DNA of 64,000 bases from contig NZ_JAAN01000024.1 in NCBI RefSeq assembly GCF_000559025.1, positions 62,001 to 126,000 of the forward strand, written 5' to 3'. Below the pieces are notes generated by a model that made no database searches, was not told where the DNA came from, and was given only the letters and a program-made list of their open reading frames with translations. This stretch comes from Luteimonas huabeiensis HB2 (GTDB taxonomy: Bacteria > Pseudomonadota > Gammaproteobacteria > Xanthomonadales > Xanthomonadaceae). Every line of letters starts with the position of its first letter. Position 1 is the stretch's first letter. This document shows positions 11,650 to 19,428 of the stretch, in pieces. Position numbers and translations under genes: made by a program.

Positions 11650-12660
11650 ATGACCGTCCCCGCCCGCTTCCGCGCCTTCCGCATCCACGACGACGATGCC
11701 GGCTACCGCGCCGGCCTCGAGGAGATCGCGCTGGACGACCTCGCTCCAGGCGAACTGGTGATCCGCACCGCCTACTCCTCGGTCAACTACAAGGACGCCC
11801 TGGCCGGCACCGGCCAGGGCAAGATCCTGCGCCGGTTCCCGCTGGTCGGGGGCATCGACGTGGCCGGCCACGTCGTGCAGTCGCGCGACCCGGCCTTCCG
11901 CGAGGGCGACGCGGTGCTGGTCACCGGCTGCGGCCTCAGCGAGACCCGCGACGGCGGCTACGCCGAGTACGCGCGGCTGGAGGCGAAGTGGGCGGTGCCG
12001 CTGCCCGCAGGGCTCGACCTGCGCGAGAGCATGATCCTGGGCACCGCCGGCTTCACCGCCGCGCTCGCGCTGCTGCGCATGACCGAGAACCGGCAGACGC
12101 CGGCGCTCGGCCCGCTCGCGGTCACCGGCGCCACCGGCGGCGTGGGCTCGCTGGCGGTCGACATCTTCGACCGTGCCGGCTACACCGTGCACGCCATCAG
12201 CGGCAAGCCCGAGCAGGCCGATTACCTGCGCGCGATCGGCGCCGCGGAGGTGCTCGGGCGCGAGGCGCTGGACGTGCGGCGGGCGCTGGAGTCCGCGCGC
12301 TTCGGCGGCGGCCTCGACAACGTCGGCGGTCCGATGCTGACCGGCCTGCTCGCGCAGACCGCGCCCTACGGCAACGTGGCCAGCGCCGGGCTGGCCGCCT
12401 CCCCCACGCTGGAGACCACGGTCATGCCCTTCATCATCCGCGGCGTCTCGTTGCTGGGCGTGGCCTCCGCCGGCACCGCGCGCGACATCCGCGACGAGGT
12501 CTGGCGCCGGCTGGCCAGCGACTGGAAGCCGCGCCACCTCGACCGCATCGCGCAGCACGAGGCCACGCTCGACACCCTGCCCGACGCCTTCGCGCGCCTG
12601 CTCGCCGGCGGCGGCCTCGGCCGCACCCTGGTGCGCATCGGCCCGGAGCCTGGGCGGTAG
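11650..12660 (+). CDS. Zinc-independent medium-chain reductase of the YhdH/AcuI family (acrylyl-CoA reductase-like)
   Basis: A 336-residue MDR-superfamily oxidoreductase. YhdH/AcuI enzymes reduce acryloyl-CoA to propionyl-CoA with NADPH. The N-terminal FRAFRIHDDDAGYRAGLEEI and SSVNYKDALAGTGQGKILRRFPLVGGIDVAG blocks are diagnostic of this branch. The cofactor-binding VTGATGGVGSLAVDIF follows near residues 157-172. No zinc ligands of alcohol dehydrogenases are present. The start at ATG 11650 follows a GACGAGG-like ribosome binding site. The gene is monocistronic in appearance, with 122 bp before it and 241 bp after it. Substrate specificity cannot be read from sequence. Confidence 0.86.
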   Translation: MTVPARFRAFRIHDDDAGYRAGLEEIALDDLAPGELVIRTAYSSVNYKDALAGTGQGKILRRFPLVGGIDVAGHVVQSRDPAFREGDAVLVTGCGLSETRDGGYAEYARLEAKWAVPLPAGLDLRESMILGTAGFTAALALLRMTENRQTPALGPLAVTGATGGVGSLAVDIFDRAGYTVHAISGKPEQADYLRAIGAAEVLGREALDVRRALESARFGGGLDNVGGPMLTGLLAQTAPYGNVASAGLAASPTLETTVMPFIIRGVSLLGVASAGTARDIRDEVWRRLASDWKPRHLDRIAQHEATLDTLPDAFARLLAGGGLGRTLVRIGPEPGR

Positions 12661-12849
12661 ACGCGTTCGGGGCGACCGGTTCGCTGGGCGCGCCCGGCCC
12701 CGTGCCGCTTCGGGGGACCGTCGCGGGCCTGCCGACCGCGCAGCGGCGCGGACATGGAGCGCCCGGCGCGCCGTGCCGCCGGAGGGCTTCCGCCGCGCCG
12801 GCGCCCGGCAACCGCGCGCGACGCCGCGACGCAGCGCACATCGCGTCGC

Positions 12850-12877
12850 TTGCGGGGGCATGCCCCGCCGCTACAAT
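12850..12877 (+). promoter_or_regulatory. Candidate promoter of the single-domain response regulator
   Basis: TTGCGG (12850-12855), a 16-bp spacer and TACAAT (12872-12877) lie just before the response regulator start at 12902. The leader would be very short. The rest of the 241-bp gap (12661-12901) shows no gene. Confidence 0.4.
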
Positions 12878-12901
12878 CGGGCGCAGGACACGGGGAACTC
12901 C

Positions 12902-13273
12902 ATGGCGCGCATCCTGATCGTCGACGATTCGCCTTCGCAGCTGGCCGGCATCCGCCGCATCGTCGAGAAGCTGGGCCACGAGGCGCTGACCGCGGAGGAC
13001 GGCCAGGCCGGCGTGGACGCGGCCAAGCGCGAATTGCCGGACCTGATCCTGATGGACGTGGTGATGCCCAACCTCAACGGCTTCCAGGCCACGCGCGCGA
13101 TCGTTCGCGACCCGGCCACGCGGCACATCCCGGTGGTGCTGGTGACCACCAAGGACCAGGAGACCGACCGCATCTGGGGCATGCGCCAGGGCGCGCGCGG
13201 CTATCTGACCAAGCCGTTCAGCGAGACCGAACTCGCCGACGCCATCGCCAGCAGCCTGGGCGCGGCGCCGTAG
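12902..13273 (+). CDS. Single-domain response regulator, PilH/PilG-like
   Basis: A 123-residue stand-alone receiver domain with no output domain. The acidic pair is Asp8/Asp9 and the phospho-acceptor is Asp52 (LILMDVVMPN). The switch Thr lies in VLVTTKDQETD and the conserved Lys is in YLTKPFSE. Stand-alone receivers of this kind act in chemosensory pathways such as twitching motility (PilG/PilH), and the opening MARILIVDDSPSQL resembles PilH. No pil or che genes are adjacent, so its partner kinase is unknown. The start at ATG 12902 fits the receiver fold, which leaves no room for upstream extension. Confidence 0.85.
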   Translation: MARILIVDDSPSQLAGIRRIVEKLGHEALTAEDGQAGVDAAKRELPDLILMDVVMPNLNGFQATRAIVRDPATRHIPVVLVTTKDQETDRIWGMRQGARGYLTKPFSETELADAIASSLGAAP

Positions 13274-13487
13274 TTCCCGACGCTTCCAGCCCGCGAGGGA
13301 ACGTCCCGAACGCGCCCTCGTCCGGCGCTGCACGCCACCTTCACCCGCTCGCGGGAGAAGGGAAAAACAGCGTGGACCCGCTCGCGGCAGAACGAACGAC
13401 GTGCGCCCGCTCGCGGGAGAGCCACGCCGTCGCCGCGGCTACGGCGGAGCGACCTCGCGACCGCCAGGGGCGCGAGGCCGCCGCGAC

Positions 13488-14375
13488 TCAGCGCCGCCAG
13501 TCGCTGCCGAATGCCCGCTCGAGCTGCCGATAGGCTTCGCGCTGCGCCTCGGTTTCCGCCTTCGGCGCCAGCACCTCCAGCTCGACGATCTGGTCGCCGG
13601 GCGGCGCGCCGCGCGTGCCGGGCAGGCCGCGCCCGCGCAGGCGCAGCCGGCGGCCGGCCTCGGAGCCGGGCGGGATCTTCAGCTCCACCGGGCCACCCAG
13701 GGTCGGCGCGCTGACCGTCGCGCCCAGCGCCGCTTCCCAGGGCGCCACCGGCAGCACGTGGATGATGTCGGCGCCGTCGGCCTCGAAGTCGGGATGCGCG
13801 GCGTACTCGATCTCCAGCAACAGGTCGCCGTGCGTGCCCTGGCCCTTGAGCCGGATCACCTGGCCCGGGCGGATCCCGCGCGGCACGTTGACGTCGAGCG
13901 ACTTGCCGTTGACCGAGATGCGCACGCTGCGGCCGTGGTAGACCGCCTCCAGCGGCACCGCCAACCGCGCGCGGGTATCCCCGCGCGGCGCCTGCGGGCC
14001 CTGCGCGCCGCGATAGGCGCCGCGCCGGCGCCCGAACAGCTCCTCGAAGAAGTCGCTGAAGCCGCCGCCCGCGCCGCCGGCGAAGATCTCGTCGAAATCG
14101 GGGCCCTCGCCGCCGCCGAAGCCGCCGTGCGGCGGCTGCACCTCGTCGCCCGGGCGGTAGCCGCGCGCGCGAAGCTGGTCGTAGGCGCTGCGCTTGGCGG
14201 GGTCGCGCAGGGCCTCGTAGGCCTCGCTGATGGCCTTGAAGCGCTCCTCGGCATCGGCCTCCTTGCTGACGTCGGGGTGGTACTTGCGCGCCAGCCGGCG
14301 ATACGCGGTCTTGATGTCCGCCTCGCTGGCGCCCGGCTCGACGCCGAGGGTGTCGTAGTAATCCTTGAACTGCAT
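13488..14375 (-). CDS. cbpA: Curved DNA-binding protein / DnaJ-class co-chaperone
   Basis: A 295-residue Hsp40. The J domain is residues 5-70 (YYDTLGVEPGASEADIKTAYRRLA) with the HPD motif in KYHPDVSKE that stimulates DnaK. A Gly/Phe-rich linker follows (GGFGGGEGPDFDEIFAGGAG) and then a C-terminal substrate-binding domain without the DnaJ zinc repeats. This domain order is CbpA (class B). It lies downstream of hsp20 on the same strand with a 309-bp spacer, forming a small chaperone cluster. The 214-bp gap between it and the convergent response regulator (13274-13487) contains several copies of a CCCGCTCGCGGGA-like palindrome and no gene. Confidence 0.92.
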   Translation of the reverse strand: MQFKDYYDTLGVEPGASEADIKTAYRRLARKYHPDVSKEADAEERFKAISEAYEALRDPAKRSAYDQLRARGYRPGDEVQPPHGGFGGGEGPDFDEIFAGGAGGGFSDFFEELFGRRRGAYRGAQGPQAPRGDTRARLAVPLEAVYHGRSVRISVNGKSLDVNVPRGIRPGQVIRLKGQGTHGDLLLEIEYAAHPDFEADGADIIHVLPVAPWEAALGATVSAPTLGGPVELKIPPGSEAGRRLRLRGRGLPGTRGAPPGDQIVELEVLAPKAETEAQREAYRQLERAFGSDWRR

Positions 14376-14406
14376 TCGCCCGTCTTCTGTCTGGATGGCT
14401 CGCGCG

Positions 14407-14429
14407 GCCCGCCGGACGGTCCGGCGGGC
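14407..14429 (-). other. Hairpin in the cbpA leader
   Basis: GCCCGCCGGA and TCCGGCGGGC form a perfect 10-bp stem with a CGG loop, ending 32 nt before the cbpA start codon. With 14632-14656 it is one of two strong hairpins in the 309-bp cbpA-hsp20 spacer (14376-14684). No gene is visible in that spacer. Its role (terminator, or a leader structure) is undecided. Confidence 0.4.
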
Positions 14430-14631
14430 TCGCCGACGAGCACGGAGGCCTGGGAACGTGGGCGGCCGAAACGCCCGAGGCGTAAAGCCCGCCCGTGTGC
14501 TGCCCGGTCCGTCGCTGCGCAGGCCCGTAGCGGGTCTAGGGGCAACGCGCGGAGGAATGGGTCGTACACGCGGCTTCGCGGCCCGGACGGCGCCCGCCGC
14601 CCACGCGCCTAGTGTAAGGGGCCGGAACGAA

Positions 14632-14656
14632 GCCGGGCGCCCATCGGGCGCCCGGC
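14632..14656 (-). terminator. Terminator hairpin after hsp20
   Basis: GCCGGGCGCCC and GGGCGCCCGGC make an 11-bp perfect stem around a 3-nt loop, 28 nt past the hsp20 stop on the minus strand. It is followed in the transcript by a mildly U-containing stretch (TTCGTTCC), so termination is likely but perhaps partial. Confidence 0.6.
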
Positions 14657-14684
14657 ATTGCGTCGGCGACGCGTGCGCCCGCCC

Positions 14685-15164
14685 TTACTGCCGGGTGGGC
14701 ATCGACTCGGGCTTGCCGACCTGGATGCGCCGCGGCGTGGTCTCCGGCCGCTTCGGGATGCTGATCTCCAGCACGCCGTTGTGGCCGGACGCGGTCACGC
14801 CATCGGGATCGGCGCTGTCGGGCAGCGCGAAGCGGCGGTGGAAGCTGCCGTAGCGGCGCTCCACGCGCGAGAACTTGCCGTTCTCCTCCTGGGTCTCGTT
14901 GCGGCGCTCGCCGCGGATGCTCAGGATGCCCTTGTCCATCAGCACCTCGACGTCGGCCGGATCGATGCCCGGCAGGTCGGCGTAGATCACGAAGCGGTTG
15001 GACTCCTCCTTGATGTCGACCCGCGGGACCCACTGGCTGGTCACCACGGACGAAGCGTCCTGGTCGTCGTCGGCCTGGAAGAAGGTGTTGAACATCTGCC
15101 GCAGTTCGTCCTGGAAGCCGGACGCGGCGGCGCCTTGCAGCGGATTGCGGACAACGTGTCTCAT
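14685..15164 (-). CDS. Small heat-shock protein, Hsp20/alpha-crystallin family
   Basis: A 159-residue ATP-independent holdase that binds unfolding proteins. The alpha-crystallin domain is residues 45-140 (PRVDIKEESNRFVIYADLPGI to the conserved ALPDSADPDGVTASGHNGVLEI). The C-terminal SIPKRPE corresponds to the I-x-I/V-type anchoring tail. The start is ATG at 15164, preceded by a strong AGGAGG; a longer frame begins 31 codons upstream but lacks a ribosome binding site. A heat-shock-type promoter lies upstream, and cbpA follows on the same strand, which supports stress induction. Confidence 0.93.
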   Translation of the reverse strand: MRHVVRNPLQGAAASGFQDELRQMFNTFFQADDDQDASSVVTSQWVPRVDIKEESNRFVIYADLPGIDPADVEVLMDKGILSIRGERRNETQEENGKFSRVERRYGSFHRRFALPDSADPDGVTASGHNGVLEISIPKRPETTPRRIQVGKPESMPTRQ

Positions 15165-15230
15165 CGTGTGCTCCTCCTGGATACGCCTGGTAACGGGACC
15201 GGCGCCATCGCGCGGCCCGGGATGACGGCG

Positions 15231-15258
15231 ATGTAGCGTCCGCGCCGCCGGTTTCAAG
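15231..15258 (-). promoter_or_regulatory. Sigma-32 (RpoH)-type promoter of hsp20
   Basis: On the minus strand an exact CTTGAAA -35 box (15258-15252) is followed after 13 bp by CGCTACAT (15238-15231), resembling the CCCCATNT -10 of heat-shock promoters. It lies 67 bp before the hsp20 start. The match of the -35 box is perfect and that of the -10 is partial. Confidence 0.6.
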
Positions 15259-15276
15259 AGGGGCCCGGAGAGCGGC

Positions 15277-15282
15277 TAGACT
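15277..15282 (+). promoter_or_regulatory. Candidate -10 hexamer of the peroxiredoxin gene
   Basis: TAGACT within GCTAGACT lies 30 bp before the ATG at 15312. It belongs to the recurring GCTANANT pattern noted before several genes here. No clear -35 is visible. Confidence 0.3.
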
Positions 15283-15311
15283 GCGTTCACTCCCCCAGCG
15301 AGGTTTCCCCC

Positions 15312-15791
15312 ATGCCCATCCAGCCCGGCGACCGCATCCCCGAAGTGGTGCTCAAGTACTTCGACGATGGCGTCCAGGCCATCGACACCCCGACCCTGTT
15401 CGAGCACCGCAAGGTGGTGCTGTTCGCGGTCCCGGGCGCGTTCACCCCGACCTGCTCCGAACGCCACCTGCCGGGCTTCGTGGAGCGCTTCGACGAGTTC
15501 CGCGCCCGCGGGATCGAGGTCGCCTGCCTGGCGGTCAACGACCCGTTCGTGATGCATGCCTGGGGCGAGCAGCTCGGCGTGCCCGCCGGCCTGCGCATGC
15601 TCTCCGACGGCAACGGCGACTTCGCCCGCGCGCTCGGCCTGGAGATGGACGCCAGCGCCTACGGCATGGGCATGCGCGCCAAGCGCTTCGCGCTGTACGC
15701 CGAGGACGGCGTGGTGCGCGAGCTGTTCGTGGAGGCGCCGGGCGAGTTCAAGGTTTCCAGCGCCGAGCACGTGCTCGCCCATATCGGGTAA
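15312..15791 (+). CDS. Peroxiredoxin, Prx5 (AhpE/type II) family
   Basis: A 159-residue thiol peroxidase that reduces hydrogen peroxide and alkyl hydroperoxides. The peroxidatic cysteine is Cys48 in PGAFTPTCSERHLPGF, the Prx5 signature (P-x3-T-x2-C). A second cysteine at 72 (EVACLAV) sits at the conserved family position, and the C-terminal resolving cysteine of animal Prx5 is absent. The reductant is therefore probably glutaredoxin or glutathione, as in other bacterial members. A glutaredoxin domain fusion is not present. It is divergent from hsp20 across 147 bp. Confidence 0.93.
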   Translation: MPIQPGDRIPEVVLKYFDDGVQAIDTPTLFEHRKVVLFAVPGAFTPTCSERHLPGFVERFDEFRARGIEVACLAVNDPFVMHAWGEQLGVPAGLRMLSDGNGDFARALGLEMDASAYGMGMRAKRFALYAEDGVVRELFVEAPGEFKVSSAEHVLAHIG

Positions 15792-15935
15792 CGCCCCCGG
15801 TACCGCGCTGAAGGGTTCAGCCTCCTCACGCCGCCGCGACCGCGATTTCACGTCCCGCGCCGCGGCCGGCGCCTAGCGTCGGTGCGCGGCTGTCCGAGCG
15901 GACGCCGCGTCCCCCGACACGATGGAGAGTCCCAG

Positions 15936-16064
15936 ATGAGCGCACAGCACCCGCAGGGCCGGCCGCCGGCCCAAGGCCAGCCGCCCGGACGCGAGCAGGA
16001 TCCCGACCGCCAGGGCGGCCGCGAGCCGCGCCGCGAGCCGAATCCGGGCGAAGAGGAGGAATAG
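15936..16064 (+). CDS. Small disordered protein (42 aa), unknown
   Basis: ATG at 15936 is preceded by a GGAGAG ribosome binding site 5-10 nt upstream. The product (MSAQHPQGRPPAQGQPPGRE and 22 more residues) is made almost only of Pro, Gln, Gly, Arg, Glu and Asp, with no hydrophobic core, and ends in a run of four Glu. It would be intrinsically disordered. The ORF ends 22 bp before a strong hairpin. A real gene is suggested by the ribosome binding site and the terminator position; the composition could also arise by chance in GC-rich DNA. No function is assigned. Confidence 0.4.
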   Translation: MSAQHPQGRPPAQGQPPGREQDPDRQGGREPRREPNPGEEEE

Positions 16065-16085
16065 CCTCCGCCTTGAGTCCGCACG

Positions 16086-16108
16086 AGCGCCCGGCCCCGC
16101 CGGGCGCT
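16086..16108. terminator. Bidirectional hairpin terminator
   Basis: AGCGCCCGG and CCGGGCGCT form a 9-bp perfect stem around a 5-nt loop between two convergent genes (the small ORF ending at 16064 and the methyltransferase-like gene ending at 16115). A short TTC follows on the plus strand. Confidence 0.55.
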
Positions 16109-16114
16109 TCGCCG

Positions 16115-16912
16115 TCAGCGCCCGTCCGACGCCGCCAGCGCCCGCGCCACCCGCTCCAGCGCCGGCGCCAGCTGCGGCGCGGCCGCGGCGGGCAGAGCGG
16201 CCAGCAGCCGCTTCGCCGCATCCGCCGGCGGCCGCGCCCCGGTCCAGGCGAAGGCGACGCGGTTGCGCATCCGGGTCTCCTCCACCTGCAGCACCCGATC
16301 GGCGCCGAAGGCCGCGCGCAACCGCGCCAGGTGCCGGTCGGCATCGGCGCAGAACAGGTTCACCGACAGCGCCCCGCCCGGCGCGAGCGCGCGCCGGCAG
16401 GCGGCGTAGAACGCGTCGGTGGCCAGCATCGGCGGAATGCCGGTCTCGTCGTAGCCGTCCACCAGCAGCACGTCGTAGCGGCCCGGGCGCGCGGCCACGA
16501 ACTCCGCACCGTCGCCCAGCATCACCTGCAGCCGCGCGTCGTCGGGCGGCACGCCGAACTCACCGCGCAGCCCGATCACCCAGGGATTGTTCTCCACCAC
16601 CTCCAACCGCGCCGCGGGCAGGTAGCGGTGGATGAACTTGGCCTGCGAACCGCCGCCCAGCCCGATCATGCCGATGCGCGCCTGCGCCGGCGCCCACAGC
16701 AGGGCGGCCAGCATGGTGCGCGTGTAGTCGATCAGCAGGCGGTCCGGATCCTCGGCCAGCATCCGGCTCTGGGTCTGCCGGCGCGTGAACTGCAGCGAGG
16801 CGTAGCGCCCGTAGCGGCGCACGAACGGCCGCCGCAGGCGCTTGCCCGACGCGTCCACCGGCCCGCGCAGGCGCGACCAGACGCGCCGCCACCATCCTCC
16901 GTCGTCGCCCAT
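16115..16912 (-). CDS. Spermidine synthase-like (SAM-fold) protein
   Basis: A 265-residue protein of the spermidine/spermine synthase superfamily. The cofactor site is IGMIGLGGGSQAKFIHRYLP, followed by the acidic loop LEVVENNPWVIGL and the YDVLLVDGYDETGIPPML segment where polyamine synthases have the catalytic Asp. The N-terminal beta-barrel of true SpeE is shortened, and no SpeD gene is adjacent, so it may be a fused-type or non-polyamine homologue. The start is ATG at 16912; a GTG three codons upstream is an alternative. It is divergent from the UbiH-family gene (120 bp). Confidence 0.75.
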   Translation of the reverse strand: MGDDGGWWRRVWSRLRGPVDASGKRLRRPFVRRYGRYASLQFTRRQTQSRMLAEDPDRLLIDYTRTMLAALLWAPAQARIGMIGLGGGSQAKFIHRYLPAARLEVVENNPWVIGLRGEFGVPPDDARLQVMLGDGAEFVAARPGRYDVLLVDGYDETGIPPMLATDAFYAACRRALAPGGALSVNLFCADADRHLARLRAAFGADRVLQVEETRMRNRVAFAWTGARPPADAAKRLLAALPAAAAPQLAPALERVARALAASDGR

Positions 16913-16982
16913 TCGCCTCACCGCACCGCCTTGGGGGCGCAGAGCCTACCGCGCGGGCGCGCCGGGCGCGATCCGGCCCACC

Positions 16983-16996
16983 TTGAGCCAGGTCAA
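16983..16996 (+). promoter_or_regulatory. FNR/ANR-like palindrome upstream of the UbiH-family gene
   Basis: TTGAGCCAGGTCAA carries both half-sites (TTGA and TCAA) at the exact spacing of the FNR/CRP-superfamily box TTGATNNNNATCAA. Its centre is 43 bp before the ATG at 17033, a plausible operator position for an oxygen-responsive control of quinone hydroxylation. Confidence 0.4.
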
Positions 16997-17032
16997 GCCG
17001 CCCGTCCGCCGGAAGGCATAGACTCTGCCCCC

Positions 17033-18295
17033 ATGACCGCATCCGCCTCCCCCTGGACGACCGACGTCGTCGTCATCGGCGCCGGCCCCGCCGGCCTCGC
17101 CCTCGCCTGCGCCCTGGCCCCGCTCGGCCTGCGCGTGGAGCTCGTCGAACGGCAGCCGGAGGCCGCGCTGGCCGAGCCCGCGTTCGACGGCCGCGAGATC
17201 GCCCTCACCCACGGCTCGATGCGCCTGCTGCGCGAGCTGGGCATCTGGGCGCACCTGCCCGAGGACGCGGCCTGGCCGCTGCGCGTGGCGCGGGTGATGG
17301 AGCGCGACGTCTCGCGCGAGCTGCGCGTGGACGGACTGGACAGCGGCCACGACCGCCTCGGCTGCCTGGTCGCCAATCACCTGATCCGCGCGGCCGCCTG
17401 GCGCGCGGTGCAGGCGCTGCCGGAGGTGCGCGTCCATGCCGGCGCCCCGGTCGCCTCGGTCCGCACCGACGAGCGCGCCGCCGAGGTCGTCCTCGCCGAC
17501 GGCCGCGTGCTGCGCGCCGGGCTGCTGGTCGCCGCCGACAGCCGCTTCTCGCAGACCCGGCAGGCGCTGGGCATCGAGGCGGACCTGCACGATTTCGGCC
17601 GCCACATGCTGGTGTGCCGCATGCGCCACGACGAGGTGAGCAACGAGGGCGAGGCCTGGCAATGGTTCGGCGACGCGCAGACGCGCGCGGTGCTGCCGCT
17701 GGACGCGCACACCTCCTCGGTGGTGCTGACGCTCGCCGGCCACGAGGCCGCGCGGCTGGAGGCGCTCGACGACGAGGCCTACGCGCGCGAGGTCGAGCGC
17801 CGGCTGGAAGGCCGCCTCGGCCCGATGCGCACCGCCAGCAGCCGCCACCGCTACCCGCTGGTGGCGGTGTTCGCGCGGCGCTTCGCGACCACCCGCGCCG
17901 CGCTGGTCGGCGACGCCGCGGTCGGCATGCACCCGGTCACCGCGCACGGCTTCAACCTCGGCCTGGCCGGGGTCGAGCGCCTGGCCGAGGCGGTGCGGCT
18001 GTCGCTGCAGCGCCACGCCGATCCGGCCCATCCGCAGGCGCTGGCGCGCTACGACCGCCGCCACCGCCGCGGCAGCCTGCCGCTGTTCCTGGCTACCCGC
18101 GCGGTGGTGGAGCTGTACACCGACGACCGCGCCGCGATGCGCCCGGTGCGCTGGCTGGCGCTGCGCGCCAGCGCCGGCCTGCCCCCGTTCCGGCGCGCGC
18201 TGGCGTCCGGCCTGATGGACGAAGGCCCGGTGGATCCGCCCCTGCATGCGCGCCTGCGGACCGCGCTGGACTGGCTGCGCCCGCGCGCGCATTGA
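17033..18295 (+). CDS. FAD-dependent ubiquinone biosynthesis monooxygenase, UbiH/UbiM family
   Basis: A 420-residue class A flavoprotein hydroxylase. The FAD Rossmann motif VVVIGAGPAGLALACALAPLG lies at residues 11-31. The middle motif reads LLVAADSRFSQTRQALGI, with DSR in place of the usual DG, and the third motif ALVGDAAVGMHPVTAHGFNLGL is intact. Family members hydroxylate the aromatic ring during ubiquinone synthesis (positions C1, C5 or C6). The DSR variant and overall pattern resemble the broad-specificity UbiM branch. Which carbon it acts on cannot be decided from sequence. The ATG at 17033 is the only start consistent with the Rossmann strand. Confidence 0.85.
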   Translation: MTASASPWTTDVVVIGAGPAGLALACALAPLGLRVELVERQPEAALAEPAFDGREIALTHGSMRLLRELGIWAHLPEDAAWPLRVARVMERDVSRELRVDGLDSGHDRLGCLVANHLIRAAAWRAVQALPEVRVHAGAPVASVRTDERAAEVVLADGRVLRAGLLVAADSRFSQTRQALGIEADLHDFGRHMLVCRMRHDEVSNEGEAWQWFGDAQTRAVLPLDAHTSSVVLTLAGHEAARLEALDDEAYAREVERRLEGRLGPMRTASSRHRYPLVAVFARRFATTRAALVGDAAVGMHPVTAHGFNLGLAGVERLAEAVRLSLQRHADPAHPQALARYDRRHRRGSLPLFLATRAVVELYTDDRAAMRPVRWLALRASAGLPPFRRALASGLMDEGPVDPPLHARLRTALDWLRPRAH

Positions 18296-18355
18296 CACCG
18301 CGATGAGCGTGCGCACGCGCGCCGCGGCGGCGCCCTGGCGCGCCCGCGCCGACCG

Positions 18356-19390
18356 ATGACGCAGCCGGCCGCCCAAGCCCCCGGGCGCCGGCGCGCGGCG
18401 CTGCGCATCGCGCTCGCGACGCTCGCGCTGGCCTGCGCGGCCTGGGGCGCGCTGGCGCTGTGGTACCAGGGCCCGTCGCCGCCCGCGCTGCGCGCCGCGT
18501 TGCCCGCGCTCTGGCTCGCGCTGACCGCGGCGGCCGTCCGCGGGCTGTGGACCGGGCGCCGTGCCGCCCCGCTGCTGTGGGCGGCCGCTTTCGCCGTCCT
18601 GCTCGGCTGGTGGAGCACGCTCGCGCCCTCGCACGACCGGGTCTGGGCGGACGACGTCGCGCGGCTGCTGCGCGCCGAGATCGACGGCGACCGCGTGGTC
18701 CTGCACGAGGTCCGCGACTTCGAATGGCGCACGCCGGACGACTACGACGTGCGCTGGGAAACCCGCAGCTACGACCTGCGCCGCCTGCGCAGCGCCGACC
18801 TGGTGCTGTCGTACTGGATGGGCCCGGCGATCGCCCACACCCTGGTCTCGTTCGGCTTCGACGACGGCCAGCGGCTGGTGTTCTCGCTGGAGATCCGCAA
18901 GGAACGCCACGAGCGCTTCTCGGCCATCGGCGGCTTCTTCCGCCAGTTCGAGCAGGTGCTGATCGCCGCCGACGAGCGCGACATCGTGCGCACCCGCAGC
19001 AACGCCCGCGGCGAGGACGTGTACCTGTACCGGCTGAACGTGCCGCCGCAGGACCTGCGCGCGCTGTTCCTGGGCTATCTGGACGAGGCCGAGCGCATCC
19101 GCCGCGAGCCGGCGTTCTACAACACCGCGACCAGCAACTGCACCACGATCGTGTTCGAGCTGGCCCGCCGGCTGGCGCCCGGGCTGCCGCTGGACCCGCG
19201 CCTGCTGCTGTCGGGCTACTTCGACGGCTACGTCCACGACCAGGGCGGGCTGACGCCCGGGGTCGACCTGGCGACGCTGCGCGCGCGCGGCCACATCAAC
19301 GCGCGCGCCCGCGCCGCCAGCCGGGACGACTACTCCCGCGCCATCCGCGTCGGCGTGCCCGGCGTGCCGCCGGAGGAGACCGCGCCGTAG
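18356..19390 (+). CDS. Membrane protein with DUF4105 (Lnb-type N-terminal periplasmic) domain
   Basis: A 344-residue protein. Residues 13-90 contain about three hydrophobic helices (LRIALATLALACAAWGALAL, a middle segment, and LLWAAAFAVLLGWW). The periplasmic domain (residues 95-320) has VWADDVARLLRAEIDGDRVV, YDLRRLRSADLVLSYW and the conserved NTATSNCTTIVFELARR with a likely catalytic cysteine. This is the DUF4105/Lnb N-terminal family, whose members resemble cysteine amidases of the NlpC/P60 kind. Function unproven. A second DUF4105 gene is in this window at 39364-41178. The gene is closely followed by the S4 gene. Confidence 0.75.
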   Translation: MTQPAAQAPGRRRAALRIALATLALACAAWGALALWYQGPSPPALRAALPALWLALTAAAVRGLWTGRRAAPLLWAAAFAVLLGWWSTLAPSHDRVWADDVARLLRAEIDGDRVVLHEVRDFEWRTPDDYDVRWETRSYDLRRLRSADLVLSYWMGPAIAHTLVSFGFDDGQRLVFSLEIRKERHERFSAIGGFFRQFEQVLIAADERDIVRTRSNARGEDVYLYRLNVPPQDLRALFLGYLDEAERIRREPAFYNTATSNCTTIVFELARRLAPGLPLDPRLLLSGYFDGYVHDQGGLTPGVDLATLRARGHINARARAASRDDYSRAIRVGVPGVPPEETAP

Positions 19391-19428
19391 CGGCGGTGCG
19401 CGCCTCAGGTCCGTGCGAAGATGCGCGC

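Noticed and set aside
13274..13487. Repeated CCCGCTCGCGGGA-like palindromes between the response regulator and cbpA
   Set aside because: Three short copies are visible, but they are too few and too short to define a repeat family; they may only be a convergent terminator region.
16946..19294. A 782-codon open frame opposite the UbiH-family and DUF4105 genes
   Set aside because: The plus-strand genes have clear motifs (FAD sites, NTATSNCTT); the antisense product is an Arg/Gln/Gly-rich shadow.
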